Source of the DNA: Roseobacter ponti
GTDB taxonomy: Bacteria > Pseudomonadota > Alphaproteobacteria > Rhodobacterales > Rhodobacteraceae
Assembly (NCBI RefSeq): GCF_012932215.1
Contig: NZ_CP048788.1
Location: 992,001-1,056,000 of the forward strand
Length of the DNA stretch: 64,000 nucleotides
Direction: 5' to 3'
How positions within the stretch are numbered: position 1 is the first letter of the stretch; every line of letters starts with the position of its first letter. The translations under genes and the position numbers were made by a program. Shown here in pieces: positions 56,386 through 64,000 of the stretch. The notes beneath the pieces were generated by a model that had not been told where the DNA came from, did not search any database, and saw only the letters and a program-made list of their open reading frames with translations.

Positions 56386-56865
56386 ATGACAGAGACCGCG
56401 CAGGACTGGCATGAGGTCGAAGCGCTTTATGATCTGTGCTTTGCGCCCGGGCGCGAGGCGCTGTCGTCCTACCGTTTACGCGATGATATTCCGCCGGTTT
56501 CCGGACTGAGCCTGGTGGCCCGCGACCGGGACGGGATCCTCGCCGGGGCGATCCGCTACTGGCCGGTCATGGTGGAGCAGGCAGAGACGCTGCTGCTTGG
56601 TCCGGTGGCGGTGCACCCGACCCGGCAGGGCGAAGGTCTGGCCACGGTGCTCATCCGCGAGTCGCTGGGGCTGGCAGTACTGCGGGGATGGGCGCGGGTC
56701 ATGCTTGTGGGCGACGCTCCTTATTACAACCGGTTCGGCTTTCACCGGCTGGACGGTGTGTCGATGCCACCGCCCACCAACCCGGCGCGGGTGCTTGGTC
56801 AGGCGCTGGTCAGCGGTGCATGGGACGGGGTGCAGGGCGAGGTCACGCGATGGCCCGGGAATTGA
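56386..56865 (+). CDS. GNAT N-acetyltransferase (YhbS-like)
   Basis: About 159 residues from ATG 56386; a TTG at 56338 with GGGGA upstream is an alternative start. Motifs: 'EVEALYDLCFAPGREALSSY', 'LLLGPVAVHPTRQGEGLATV' (acetyl-CoA loop) and 'VMLVGDAPYYNRFGFHRL'. The last is characteristic of the YhbS/COG3153 subgroup. Substrate unknown. Confidence 0.88.
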   Translation: MTETAQDWHEVEALYDLCFAPGREALSSYRLRDDIPPVSGLSLVARDRDGILAGAIRYWPVMVEQAETLLLGPVAVHPTRQGEGLATVLIRESLGLAVLRGWARVMLVGDAPYYNRFGFHRLDGVSMPPPTNPARVLGQALVSGAWDGVQGEVTRWPGN

Positions 56866-56910
56866 TTTTATCCTGATACTGCCCATCTTCTTTGTGTGAA
56901 GGAGCAAGTG

Positions 56911-57675
56911 ATGGATGTGACGGTGCACAGCGGGCCCCCGGTGGATGTGGAGGCTGAACTTGACGCGCTTGCCGCGCGATACAGGGGCGCATCCGGTCTG
57001 GGGATCGAGTTGCTGAACATGATCGGTGGCAGTGCTGAGAACGTGCTTGACCGGCTGCCAAAGCCGGTGCGCGCAGGTCTGCAGGACGCCACAACAGCGG
57101 CCCTGACCCAGGCGATGAAGGCTGCAAGTTCCAGCCGTGGTGTTGTCGCGGACCAGAAAAGCTGGCTCAACTCCGCCGTGGGTGCTGCGATGGGTGCGGT
57201 TGGCGGTATGGGCGGATTGCCCACGGCGCTGGCGGAACTGCCGGTGACGACGACGCTGCTGTTGCGGGTCATTCAGGGGGTGGCCGCCGAGGAAGGCTTT
57301 GATCCTGAAAGCGAAAGTGTTCAGTTCGACTGCATCACCGTTTTTGCAAGTGCCGGGCCTCTGAAAGAAGATGACGGCGCAGACCTTGCCTTTCTGTCAA
57401 CGCGTATTGCGCTTTCGGGCCACGCGGTGCGTGGCATCGTTGCCAGGGTGGCGCCGCGTCTGGCGACTGTTCTGGGACAGAAGCTGGCCGCCCAGACGGT
57501 ACCGGTACTGGGTGCCGTAGCCGGTGCTGCCACGAACTACGCGTACACCAGCTATTATCAGGAGGTGGCGCATGTGCATTTCGGGTTGCGACGCCTTGCC
57601 ATTGAGGCGGATGTGCCGCTGGATGAGCTGGCGGAAAAGCTCCGGCGCAGAATAAGCAAAAGAGCGCTTGCCTGA
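56911..57675 (+). CDS. EcsC family protein
   Basis: 254 residues. Central helices with 'LNMIGGSAENVLDRLPKPVR', 'GAVGGMGGLPTALAELPVTT' and 'ESVQFDCITVFASAG' match the EcsC domain. EcsC proteins were named from a Bacillus ABC-transporter operon, but the biochemical role is unknown. ATG 56911 is chosen with AAGGAG six bases upstream over the GTG at 56896. The C-terminus is basic (RRRISKRALA). Confidence 0.85.
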   Translation: MDVTVHSGPPVDVEAELDALAARYRGASGLGIELLNMIGGSAENVLDRLPKPVRAGLQDATTAALTQAMKAASSSRGVVADQKSWLNSAVGAAMGAVGGMGGLPTALAELPVTTTLLLRVIQGVAAEEGFDPESESVQFDCITVFASAGPLKEDDGADLAFLSTRIALSGHAVRGIVARVAPRLATVLGQKLAAQTVPVLGAVAGAATNYAYTSYYQEVAHVHFGLRRLAIEADVPLDELAEKLRRRISKRALA

Positions 57676-57749
57676 CGCGGACTGCCTACCTGTCCCTAGT
57701 GGCATTCCTCGGCCCGCGGGGTACATATTGTGCCGGATCGTGGTATTAC

Positions 57750-57778
57750 TTGGCAATCTGAGTAAGTTCTGGCATAGT
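57750..57778 (+). promoter_or_regulatory. Candidate sigma-70 promoter of the Nudix gene
   Basis: TTGGCA (57750-57755), a 17-base spacer, and CATAGT (57773-57778). The -35 matches five of six consensus bases and the -10 four of six. About 60 bases upstream of the Nudix ATG. A 7-base inverted repeat overlaps the -10 (next entry). Confidence 0.5.
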
Positions 57779-57797
57779 TATCTAAAGCGGAGATAAC
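57777..57797 (+). promoter_or_regulatory. Inverted repeat overlapping the Nudix promoter
   Basis: GTTATCT (57777-57783) and AGATAAC (57791-57797) form a perfect 7-base inverted repeat with a 7-base centre, beginning inside the predicted -10 and covering the transcription start. It could be an operator or an mRNA 5' hairpin. Confidence 0.45.
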
Positions 57798-57840
57798 AGA
57801 AAATTAACAGTTTTACAGACAGAGTTCGCTCAAGCGAGAC

Positions 57841-58302
57841 ATGATCAAACAGCTCCCCATTTCCGTTTCAGGATCGCGTAAATATGACGTGCGATCCCAG
57901 TTTGCTGCGCTGTGCTACCGGATCCGCAAAAATAAGATTCAGATTTTGCTGATCACCTCGCGCGGCACCCGTCGCTGGATCGTGCCCAAGGGCTGGCCGA
58001 TGCACGGGCTGACGCCGGCGCAGACCGCCGCTCAGGAAGCATGGGAAGAGGCCGGCGTGCGCGGCCAGTCGGACGGTCGGTGCCTCGGTATTTATTCCTA
58101 TAGCAAAGAAACCGACGAAAACGGCCATTTTCCCTGTCTCGGTATGATATTTGCCGTCGAGGTCAGCTCGATCGCTGATGAATACCCGGAAGCAGGCGAA
58201 CGCGAGCGCCGCTGGGTGTCGCGCAAAAAGGCCGCAAAAATGGTGGATGAGCCTGAACTGGCACGAATTCTGCTGGATTTTGATCCGCGGCGCCCGATCT
58301 GA
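57841..58302 (+). CDS. Nudix hydrolase with a modified Nudix box
   Basis: 153 residues. 'FAALCYRIRKNKIQILLITS' and 'RRWIVPKGWPMHGLTPAQTA' lead into 'AQEAWEEAGVRG', the Nudix helix. Relative to Gx5Ex7REUxEExGU, the first Glu is Leu and the Arg is Gln; the catalytic EE pair is kept. This form is found in a proteobacterial branch related to diphosphoinositol-phosphate hydrolases, with substrate unknown. Monocistronic by the look of its own promoter. Confidence 0.9.
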   Translation: MIKQLPISVSGSRKYDVRSQFAALCYRIRKNKIQILLITSRGTRRWIVPKGWPMHGLTPAQTAAQEAWEEAGVRGQSDGRCLGIYSYSKETDENGHFPCLGMIFAVEVSSIADEYPEAGERERRWVSRKKAAKMVDEPELARILLDFDPRRPI

Positions 58303-58374
58303 GGCGACTTGACCCGGAGGGGTTTGCGCCCCATTTCTTTGATACCAGAAACTTCCTTCGGAGACCGGTCTGAA

Positions 58375-58797
58375 ATGATCAGCTATACGCTGAAATGTGA
58401 TCAGGGGCACCGCTTTGACAGCTGGTTTCAGTCAGCGGGCGCCTATGAGACGCTGCGCTCTGCGGGGCATCTGGCCTGCGCGGAATGCGGCTCTTATGGC
58501 GTGGAAAAGGCACTGATGGCACCGCGGGTTTCATCCGCGGAAACACCTGAGAAACCTGACCTGACAGCGCCTGAGAACGAGACAGCCGGTAAAATTGCGA
58601 AGCTGCGCCGCTATGTAGAGGACAATGCAGATTACGTGGGATCGGGTTTTGCCAGCGAGGCACGATCCATGTATCTCGGCGCAACGCCGGAGCGGGCGAT
58701 TTACGGCGAAGCGAATGCCGCAGAAGCCAGAAAGCTGATCGAGGATGGTGTGCCGGTGGCGCCGCTGCCGTTTCTTCCTGGAAAAAAGGCGAACTGA
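58375..58797 (+). CDS. DUF1178 family protein with zinc-ribbon-like N-terminus
   Basis: 140 residues. 'MISYTLKCDQGHRFDSWFQS' then 'LACAECGSYGVEKALMAPRV' gives a Cys-x2-(Gly)His / Cys-x2-Cys arrangement likely to bind zinc. The C-terminal half ('YVGSGFASEARSMYLGATPE', 'AIYGEANAAEARKLIEDGVP') is highly conserved in the family. Function unknown. ATG 58375 is the family start. The SDR gene starts 3 bases later, so they are co-transcribed. Confidence 0.92.
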   Translation: MISYTLKCDQGHRFDSWFQSAGAYETLRSAGHLACAECGSYGVEKALMAPRVSSAETPEKPDLTAPENETAGKIAKLRRYVEDNADYVGSGFASEARSMYLGATPERAIYGEANAAEARKLIEDGVPVAPLPFLPGKKAN

Positions 58798-58800
58798 GCA

Positions 58801-59439
58801 ATGACAGTGGTAATTACCGGCGCAAGCCGCGGAATCGGCGAAGGGCTGGCCCGGGCGTATGCCGCGCGCGGCACAGATACCATCGGCACAACGCGGGATG
58901 CCGGCTGGCAGCTTGATGTAACAGATCCGGGATCTGTTGCGCGCTTTGCCGGAGCGCTGGAGGACCGCCCGGTTGATTTACTGGTGTGCAATGCCGGTGT
59001 CTATCTCGATAAGGGGCATGTGATCGGTAAGGGATACCAGCCGGAGATCTGGGCGCGCAGTTTTGCCGCGAACGTGACTGGTGTCTTTCTGACGATCGAA
59101 GCCCTGTTGCCGGCATTGCGCCGGGCGGACTCAGCGAAAATTGCGATTATCTCGTCTCAGATGGCCTCGAGCGAACGCGCGCCCGGAGGCAGCTATGTGT
59201 ACCGCGCCTCCAAGGCTGCCGTGCTCAATCTGGGACGCAACCTTGCCGCTGATCTGGCATCAGAAGGTATCGCCGTCGGCATCTACCATCCCGGCTGGGT
59301 GAAAACTGATATGGGCAGCATGTCGGCTGACATAACCGTCGAAGAGGCTGTGGCCGGTCTGATGGCGCGGTTTGAGGCGCTGAACATGAACACGACGGGA
59401 TGTTTTGAGACCTGGGACGGCCGTGCGCATCCCTTTTAA
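58801..59439 (+). CDS. Short-chain dehydrogenase/reductase (SDR)
   Basis: 212 residues. The NAD(P) motif is 'VITGASRGIGEGLARAY' (TGxxxGIG) and 'VCNAGVYLD' (NNAG equivalent). The catalytic Ser is in 'IISSQMASSERAPGG' and the Tyr-x3-Lys in 'YVYRASKAAVLN'. A short, classical-like SDR of the CsgA/sniffer type. Substrate unknown. Confidence 0.93.
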   Translation: MTVVITGASRGIGEGLARAYAARGTDTIGTTRDAGWQLDVTDPGSVARFAGALEDRPVDLLVCNAGVYLDKGHVIGKGYQPEIWARSFAANVTGVFLTIEALLPALRRADSAKIAIISSQMASSERAPGGSYVYRASKAAVLNLGRNLAADLASEGIAVGIYHPGWVKTDMGSMSADITVEEAVAGLMARFEALNMNTTGCFETWDGRAHPF

Positions 59440-59557
59440 GCTATCTGCACACGTCTGATTTATGGCTGAACATAGGGCCAGTGGCCGGCCCTGCTCTGGT
59501 GCGCATATACTGCACGCTGAGAAATCAGGTCCCCGCAAACGCGTGAGACTTGTGATC

Positions 59558-59583
59558 GGCGCGGTCTGCGCGTAAACCGCGCC
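59558..59583 (+). promoter_or_regulatory. Hairpin in the lysC leader
   Basis: GGCGCGGT (59558-59565) and ACCGCGCC (59576-59583) form an eight-pair stem 10 bases ahead of the lysC ribosome-binding site (AGGGGG 59593-59598). Another GGGCC/GGCCC inverted repeat lies near 59476-59492. No lysine-riboswitch core is seen. Confidence 0.35.
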
Positions 59584-59607
59584 CGACTGACCAGGGGGAT
59601 GCGGGGT

Positions 59608-60846
59608 ATGCCTGTTCTTGTGATGAAATTCGGTGGCACTTCGGTAGCCACTCCGGACCGCATCAGGCGCGCGGCAAAGCGCGTGGGCGTCGAGGTATCC
59701 AAAGGCTATAATGTCATCGTGATCGTCTCTGCCATGTCCGGCAAGACCAATGAGCTTGTGGGCTGGGTCAATGAAACGTCCCCTCTCTATGACGCACGCG
59801 AATACGATGCGGTTGTCTCATCGGGCGAGAATGTCACGGCGGGCCTGATGGCACTGACACTGCAGGAAATGGACGTGCCGGCGCGCAGCTGGCAGGGCTG
59901 GCAGGTGCCGGTCCGTACGACGGCAGCCCATTCCTCGGCGCGCATCGAAGAGATCCCCACCGACAACATCAACGGCAAATTCGCCGAAGGCATGCGGGTG
60001 GCCGTCGTCGCCGGTTTCCAGGGCGTGAGCCCCGAAGGGCGCATCACCACTCTGGGACGTGGCGGGTCAGATACAACAGCTGTGGCCTTTGCCGCGTCAT
60101 TCGGGGCAGAGCGCTGTGATATCTATACGGATGTGGACGGTGTTTATACCACCGACCCGCGGGTCTCCAGCAAGGCACGCAAACTCGACCGCATCGCGTT
60201 TGAGGAAATGCTTGAGCTGGCCTCTCTGGGCGCCCGTGTCCTGCAGACCCGCTCGGTTGAGCTGGCGATGCGCTACAAGGTAAAGCTGCGGGTGCTGAGC
60301 AGTTTTGAGGAACAGTCGGATGATGCGGGCACGCTCGTCTGTGATGAGGAGGAAATTATGGAAAGTAATGTCGTTGCAGGTGTGGCGTTCAGCCGGGATG
60401 AAGCCAAGATGACGCTCGTGAGCGTTGCCGACCGCCCCGGGATTGCCGCCAGTATTTTCACAGCTCTCAGTGACGGCGGCGTGAATGTCGATATGATCGT
60501 TCAGAACATCGCCGAAGAGGGCCGCACCGACATGACCTGGTCCTGCCCGACCGATCAGGTGATGCGGGCGCAAAAGGCCGTTGAGGCAGCCAAGGCCGAC
60601 GCGGTCATCAACTATCAGGACGTTATCGCGGACACGGATGTGGCCAAAGTCAGTGTCGTCGGCATCGGCATGCGCAGCCACACAGGCGTTGCGGCAAAGA
60701 TGTTTCAGGTGCTCAGCGCCGAGGGCATAAACATCAAGGTCATTACCACGTCAGAGATCAAGATTTCTGTGCTGATCGACCGGAAATACATGGAACTCGC
60801 CGTACAGGCACTGCATGATGCCTTTGAGCTGGACAAAGCGGCCTGA
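59608..60846 (+). CDS. lysC: Aspartate kinase
   Basis: 412 residues. The catalytic N-domain starts 'VLVMKFGGTSVATPDRIRRA' and contains 'GRGGSDTTAVAFAASFGAER'. Two ACT domains (about 270-410) would bind lysine/threonine for feedback control. It phosphorylates aspartate for lysine, threonine and methionine synthesis; thrC lies 15 kb upstream. ATG 59608 is preferred to an in-frame ATG three codons earlier because of spacing from AGGGGG. Confidence 0.97.
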   Translation: MPVLVMKFGGTSVATPDRIRRAAKRVGVEVSKGYNVIVIVSAMSGKTNELVGWVNETSPLYDAREYDAVVSSGENVTAGLMALTLQEMDVPARSWQGWQVPVRTTAAHSSARIEEIPTDNINGKFAEGMRVAVVAGFQGVSPEGRITTLGRGGSDTTAVAFAASFGAERCDIYTDVDGVYTTDPRVSSKARKLDRIAFEEMLELASLGARVLQTRSVELAMRYKVKLRVLSSFEEQSDDAGTLVCDEEEIMESNVVAGVAFSRDEAKMTLVSVADRPGIAASIFTALSDGGVNVDMIVQNIAEEGRTDMTWSCPTDQVMRAQKAVEAAKADAVINYQDVIADTDVAKVSVVGIGMRSHTGVAAKMFQVLSAEGINIKVITTSEIKISVLIDRKYMELAVQALHDAFELDKAA

Positions 60847-60893
60847 GCCGGTTGGCTGAAGCCGGAAATCGCTGAGCCGGGAGGCAGTACGAG

Positions 60894-63137
60894 GTGGCAG
60901 AACGCCCCGAAACAGGGTCCCGTGTGTTGCTGGGCCGTTTGCGTGATGCGATGGCGGGCGATGTCGAAGGACAGGCCCGGCTCAACAAAATCACGCATCT
61001 GATCGCCGACAGCATGGGCTGTGAAGTCTGCTCAATCTATCTCTTCCGGGATGATGAGACGCTGGAGCTTTGCGCCACAGAAGGGCTTAATCAGGACGCG
61101 GTGCACCAGACCCGGATGAAGGTCGGAGAGGGACTGGTCGGCCTCGTGGCGCGGCGCCGGTCGGTGATCAACGAACCTGATGCGCCGCAGGCGCGCGGTT
61201 TTCGGTATATGCCCGAAACCGGCGAGGAAATTTACTCCAGTTTTCTGGGTGTGCCGGTGCAGCGGCTGGGCGAGGCGCTTGGGGTTCTGGTGGTTCAGTC
61301 GCGTGCCGCGCGAGTGTATTCCGCCGACGAGGTCTATGCACTGGAAGTGGTCGCGATGGTCCTTGCGGAAATGACTGAGCTTGGTGCCTTTGTCGGTGAA
61401 GGCGCTGCCATGTCTGCCCGCCATTCTCAGCCGGCGATGTTTCGCGGTACTGTCGGTCAGGAGGGGGCGGCGGAGGGCCATGTATGGCTGCATGAACCCC
61501 GTGTCGTGGTCACCAACCCGATCGCTGATGACCCGGTACGCGAAATAGAACGGCTGCGCGAGGCCGTGGAACAGTTGCGCGTGGGTGTCGATAAGATGCT
61601 CGAAATCGCCGGCGCTCAGGACAAAGACCAGGCCCAGGTTCTCGAAGCCTATCGGATGTTTGCCAACTCCAAAGGCTGGATGCGCCGGATGGAAGACGAC
61701 ATCGGCGGTGGTCTCTCCGCTGAGGCCGCTGTTGAAAAAGAGCAGTCGCTCGCGCGGGCCCGGATGGGGCAGGTGACCGATAATTACCTGCGCGAACGCC
61801 TGAGTGATCTGGATGATCTGAGTAACCGGCTGCTGCGGATCCTGACCGGGCAGGGTAAGGATACAGGCGCAGAAATGCCTGCAAACCCGATCCTCGTAGC
61901 GCGTAATATCGGGCCTGCGGAACTGCTGGAATACGGGCGCAGCCTGCGCGGCATCGTCCTCGAAGAAGGCTCGGTCGGCAGCCATGCGGCAATCGTCGCG
62001 CGCGCACTGGCGATCCCGCTGGTGGTGCACGCAAGCCGCGTGACGACCGAAGCGCTGAACGGTGATCAGATCATGGTCGATGGTGAGCAGGGTATTGTGC
62101 ATCTGCGCCCGGACGACACCGTCGTGACAGCCTTTCGAGACAAAATTGCGATGCTGGCGGAAGCGCAGGAGCGCTATGCCTCGATCCGGGACAAGCCCGC
62201 CACAACGGCCTGCGGCAATACGGTCGGGCTCTTTATGAACGCGGGTCTGATGGCTGATCTGCCCTCGCTGCCGTCGTCCGGGGCTGAAGGGGTCGGGCTC
62301 TTTCGCACTGAGCTGCAGTTTCTGGTGCGCAACCAGATGCCGCGACGGGGTGAGCTTGTCGCCCTTTACAAACGTGTTCTGGATGCTGCCGGTGGCAAGC
62401 CTGTGGTCTTCCGCACGCTGGACATCGGGTCTGATAAAGTGCTGCCCTATATGAAGCCCAATGACGAGCCGAACCCGGCGCTCGGCTGGCGGGCGATCCG
62501 GGTGGGCCTTGATAAGCCGGGGATTATGCGGATGCAGCTTCAGGCGCTGATCCGGGCGGCAGAAGGGCGGCCGCTGACGGTGATGTTCCCTTTCGTCGCA
62601 CAGTTTGAGGAATACCGCGAAGCCCGCAGGCTCATGGAAAAAACCCTGCAGGCCGAAGAGCGCCTCGGCCATCCGCTGCCCGAAACAGTGAAAATCGGTG
62701 CCATGCTTGAGACGCCGAGCCTCGGTTTCGCGCCGATGAAGTTTTTTGAAGAAGTCGATTTCCTGTCAATCGGCGGCAACGATCTGAAACAGTTTTTCTT
62801 TGCGGCTGACCGGGAAAACGAACGTGTGCGGCGGCGCTATGACACGCTGAACGTCTCATTCCTGAGTTTTATCGAGAGTATCGTTGAGCGCTGCGACAAG
62901 ACCGGAACACCGTTGTCATTTTGTGGTGAGGATGCGGGTCGCCCTGTCGAAGCCCTTTGTTTTGCTGCCATCGGGCTGCGGTCTCTGTCCATGCGGCCGG
63001 CGTCAATCGGCCCGGTCAAGAGCCTTCTGCGCCGGTCCGACCTCGGAGAAGTGCGCAAAGTCATTGCTGACGCACGTCATCGTGGCGGGATGTCAGTTCG
63101 CCCGGCTGTGATGGAATGGCTGCGCAATCAGGGGTAA
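60894..63137 (+). CDS. ptsP: Phosphoenolpyruvate--protein phosphotransferase PtsP (EI-Ntr)
   Basis: 747 residues. An N-terminal GAF domain (about 20-160, 'EGLVGLVARRRSVINEPDAP') is followed by the PTS EI N-domain. The phospho-His is in 'EEGSVGSHAAIVARALAIPL'. The TIM-barrel PEP-binding domain has 'AEGVGLFRTELQFLVRNQMP', 'IGGNDLKQFFFAADRENERV' and 'FCGEDAGRPVEAL' (catalytic Cys). It starts the nitrogen PTS relay that regulates metabolism and transport rather than sugar import. The start is GTG 60894 with GGGAGG upstream. Located after lysC as in many alphaproteobacteria. Confidence 0.95.
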   Translation: MAERPETGSRVLLGRLRDAMAGDVEGQARLNKITHLIADSMGCEVCSIYLFRDDETLELCATEGLNQDAVHQTRMKVGEGLVGLVARRRSVINEPDAPQARGFRYMPETGEEIYSSFLGVPVQRLGEALGVLVVQSRAARVYSADEVYALEVVAMVLAEMTELGAFVGEGAAMSARHSQPAMFRGTVGQEGAAEGHVWLHEPRVVVTNPIADDPVREIERLREAVEQLRVGVDKMLEIAGAQDKDQAQVLEAYRMFANSKGWMRRMEDDIGGGLSAEAAVEKEQSLARARMGQVTDNYLRERLSDLDDLSNRLLRILTGQGKDTGAEMPANPILVARNIGPAELLEYGRSLRGIVLEEGSVGSHAAIVARALAIPLVVHASRVTTEALNGDQIMVDGEQGIVHLRPDDTVVTAFRDKIAMLAEAQERYASIRDKPATTACGNTVGLFMNAGLMADLPSLPSSGAEGVGLFRTELQFLVRNQMPRRGELVALYKRVLDAAGGKPVVFRTLDIGSDKVLPYMKPNDEPNPALGWRAIRVGLDKPGIMRMQLQALIRAAEGRPLTVMFPFVAQFEEYREARRLMEKTLQAEERLGHPLPETVKIGAMLETPSLGFAPMKFFEEVDFLSIGGNDLKQFFFAADRENERVRRRYDTLNVSFLSFIESIVERCDKTGTPLSFCGEDAGRPVEALCFAAIGLRSLSMRPASIGPVKSLLRRSDLGEVRKVIADARHRGGMSVRPAVMEWLRNQG

Positions 63138-63141
63138 CGGT

Positions 63142-64000
63142 TCAGCCCGCTGCTGTGCCGCCATAGGTCTGCCGGAACATCCGGTCTCCCAGAAACGCAT
63201 TTGCCTCCCGTGTCACGCCGGCCATAAGATCGCTCACCGGGCTGCCTGTTACGTGGCTTGCAGTGAAGGCGATGGGCGGCAGATCGACCTCTGTGGGCAG
63301 AACAACGAGCCGTCCGTCCGCCAGTTCTTCGCGAATGACCGCTGCCGGGATCGCACAGATGCCAAAGCCTGCAACCGCCAGTCTGATAAGAGCGCCCAGT
63401 GACGACGAGGTCGACATGTCCAGCGTCGGCCGCGCATGCTGTGCGAGCATCTCACGCAGAAGCCGGCTGGGTTTGGTATTGTTTGCAAAGGTCAGAACGG
63501 GCTGTGCTGCGAGTTCTTCCACGCTCCACTTTTCCGACTTTCCCGCCAGGGAAGGGGTCGCCGCAAAGATCATGTCAAAGCTGCACAGTTCGCGGTTGGT
63601 GATGCTGGCCTCTGCAACAGGCCCCATCAGAAACGCCAGATCGATCTCGCGGGAGACCAGCGCATTTCGCAGACTGTCGGTGGAATCCACCATCAGATCA
63701 AAAGACAAGCCCTGGCGGGTGTCACTGAGCAGGCTCAGAAAATCCGGCAGCCAGGTGGCCACGATGGTCTCTGATGCCCCCAGACGGATCGACTGTTTGA
63801 CATTGGTCTGACCGCTGAAAGCCTCCAGAACATTCTGCTCAAGCGCCATGTACCGTCGCGCCAGCGGCAAAAGGCGCCGCCCCGAGGGCGTCAGCCCGGC
63901 GTGGCGGGCTCCACGCAGAAAAACTGTGGTGCCGAGGTCCTGCTCCAGCATCTGAATGCGTGCGCTGACAGCGGGCTGAGACAGATTGAGCTTCATAGCC
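63142..64000 (-). CDS. LysR family transcriptional regulator (5' truncated by window)
   Basis: About 286 residues are visible. The helix-turn-helix region is cut at its beginning: it reads '..AMKLNLSQPAVSARIQMLEQ' at the window edge, so the true start lies beyond 64000. The substrate-binding domain (about 70-285) contains 'ETIVATWLPDFLSLL' and 'DLAFLMGPVAEASITNRELC'. Its target and inducer are unknown. It converges with ptsP. Confidence 0.93.
   Translation of the reverse strand, partial: AMKLNLSQPAVSARIQMLEQDLGTTVFLRGARHAGLTPSGRRLLPLARRYMALEQNVLEAFSGQTNVKQSIRLGASETIVATWLPDFLSLLSDTRQGLSFDLMVDSTDSLRNALVSREIDLAFLMGPVAEASITNRELCSFDMIFAATPSLAGKSEKWSVEELAAQPVLTFANNTKPSRLLREMLAQHARPTLDMSTSSSLGALIRLAVAGFGICAIPAAVIREELADGRLVVLPTEVDLPPIAFTASHVTGSPVSDLMAGVTREANAFLGDRMFRQTYGGTAAG

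Noticed and set aside
61032-62672. 546-codon minus-strand frame opposite ptsP
   Set aside because: ptsP motifs on the plus strand are continuous and complete; the antisense frame is a composition artefact.

Overview
The window reads as one continuous stretch of chromosome from an alphaproteobacterium of the Rhodobacterales (Roseobacter group). The basis is the GC-rich, tightly packed coding, and gene orders typical of that group: ybgC-tolQ-tolR-tolA-tolB-pal-cpoB-tilS-ftsH; coxB-ctaB-coxF-ctaG-ctaE-SURF1-thrC-M16 peptidase; a Tad pilus locus with very short pilins; and ptsP after lysC. I see no phage, insertion sequence, CRISPR array, rRNA or tRNA. Genus assignment would be a guess.

Layout. 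Positions 1-9.5 kb hold the Tol-Pal envelope operon, tRNA-Ile lysidine synthetase and the FtsH protease, closed by a strong terminator. From 9.5 to 13.5 kb lie a MOSC protein and a one-carbon module (fhs, a periplasmic protein of unknown function, folD). From 13.5 to 17.1 kb, on the minus strand, are a PaaI-type thioesterase, the PdeM phosphoesterase and the ligase-associated DEXH helicase, without the ligase and exonuclease genes. A small AT-richer orphan gene separates these from a Tad/Flp pilus locus (17.6-29.6 kb, minus strand): two pilins, cpaB, secretin, a lipoprotein, cpaE, cpaF, tadB, tadC, two TPR proteins, prepilin peptidase and a AAA ATPase. A lytic transglycosylase is divergent from the pilin.

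From 30.8 to 39.2 kb (minus strand) are a small GNAT protein, a CoA-transferase operon (scoA, scoB) with a LOV-domain histidine-kinase-like gene inserted between the subunits, topA, dprA and tldD. From 39.4 to 46.9 kb (plus strand) is the cytochrome c oxidase subunit and assembly cluster, then thrC, an M16 peptidase and a GNAT gene. From 47 to 59.4 kb is a mixed housekeeping region: MBL-fold hydrolase, FAD-linked oxidase, MFS, apt, LysE, a decayed DUF1330-like gene, mtnP, SulP, acetyltransferases, flavin reductase, EcsC, Nudix, DUF1178 and SDR. The window ends with lysC, ptsP and a truncated LysR gene.

Most promising for follow-up: the LOV kinase-like protein. Its flavin-binding and photoactive-cysteine motifs look intact and its ATP-binding boxes are present, but Asn stands where HisKA_2 kinases carry the phospho-accepting His. 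Its gene sits between the two subunits of a ketone-body/3-oxoacid CoA-transferase. Secondary points are the unknown protein between fhs and folD with a hairpin-rich fhs leader, an intrinsic terminator just ahead of SURF1, and pilins with Asp-Trp at the usual Glu-Tyr positions.
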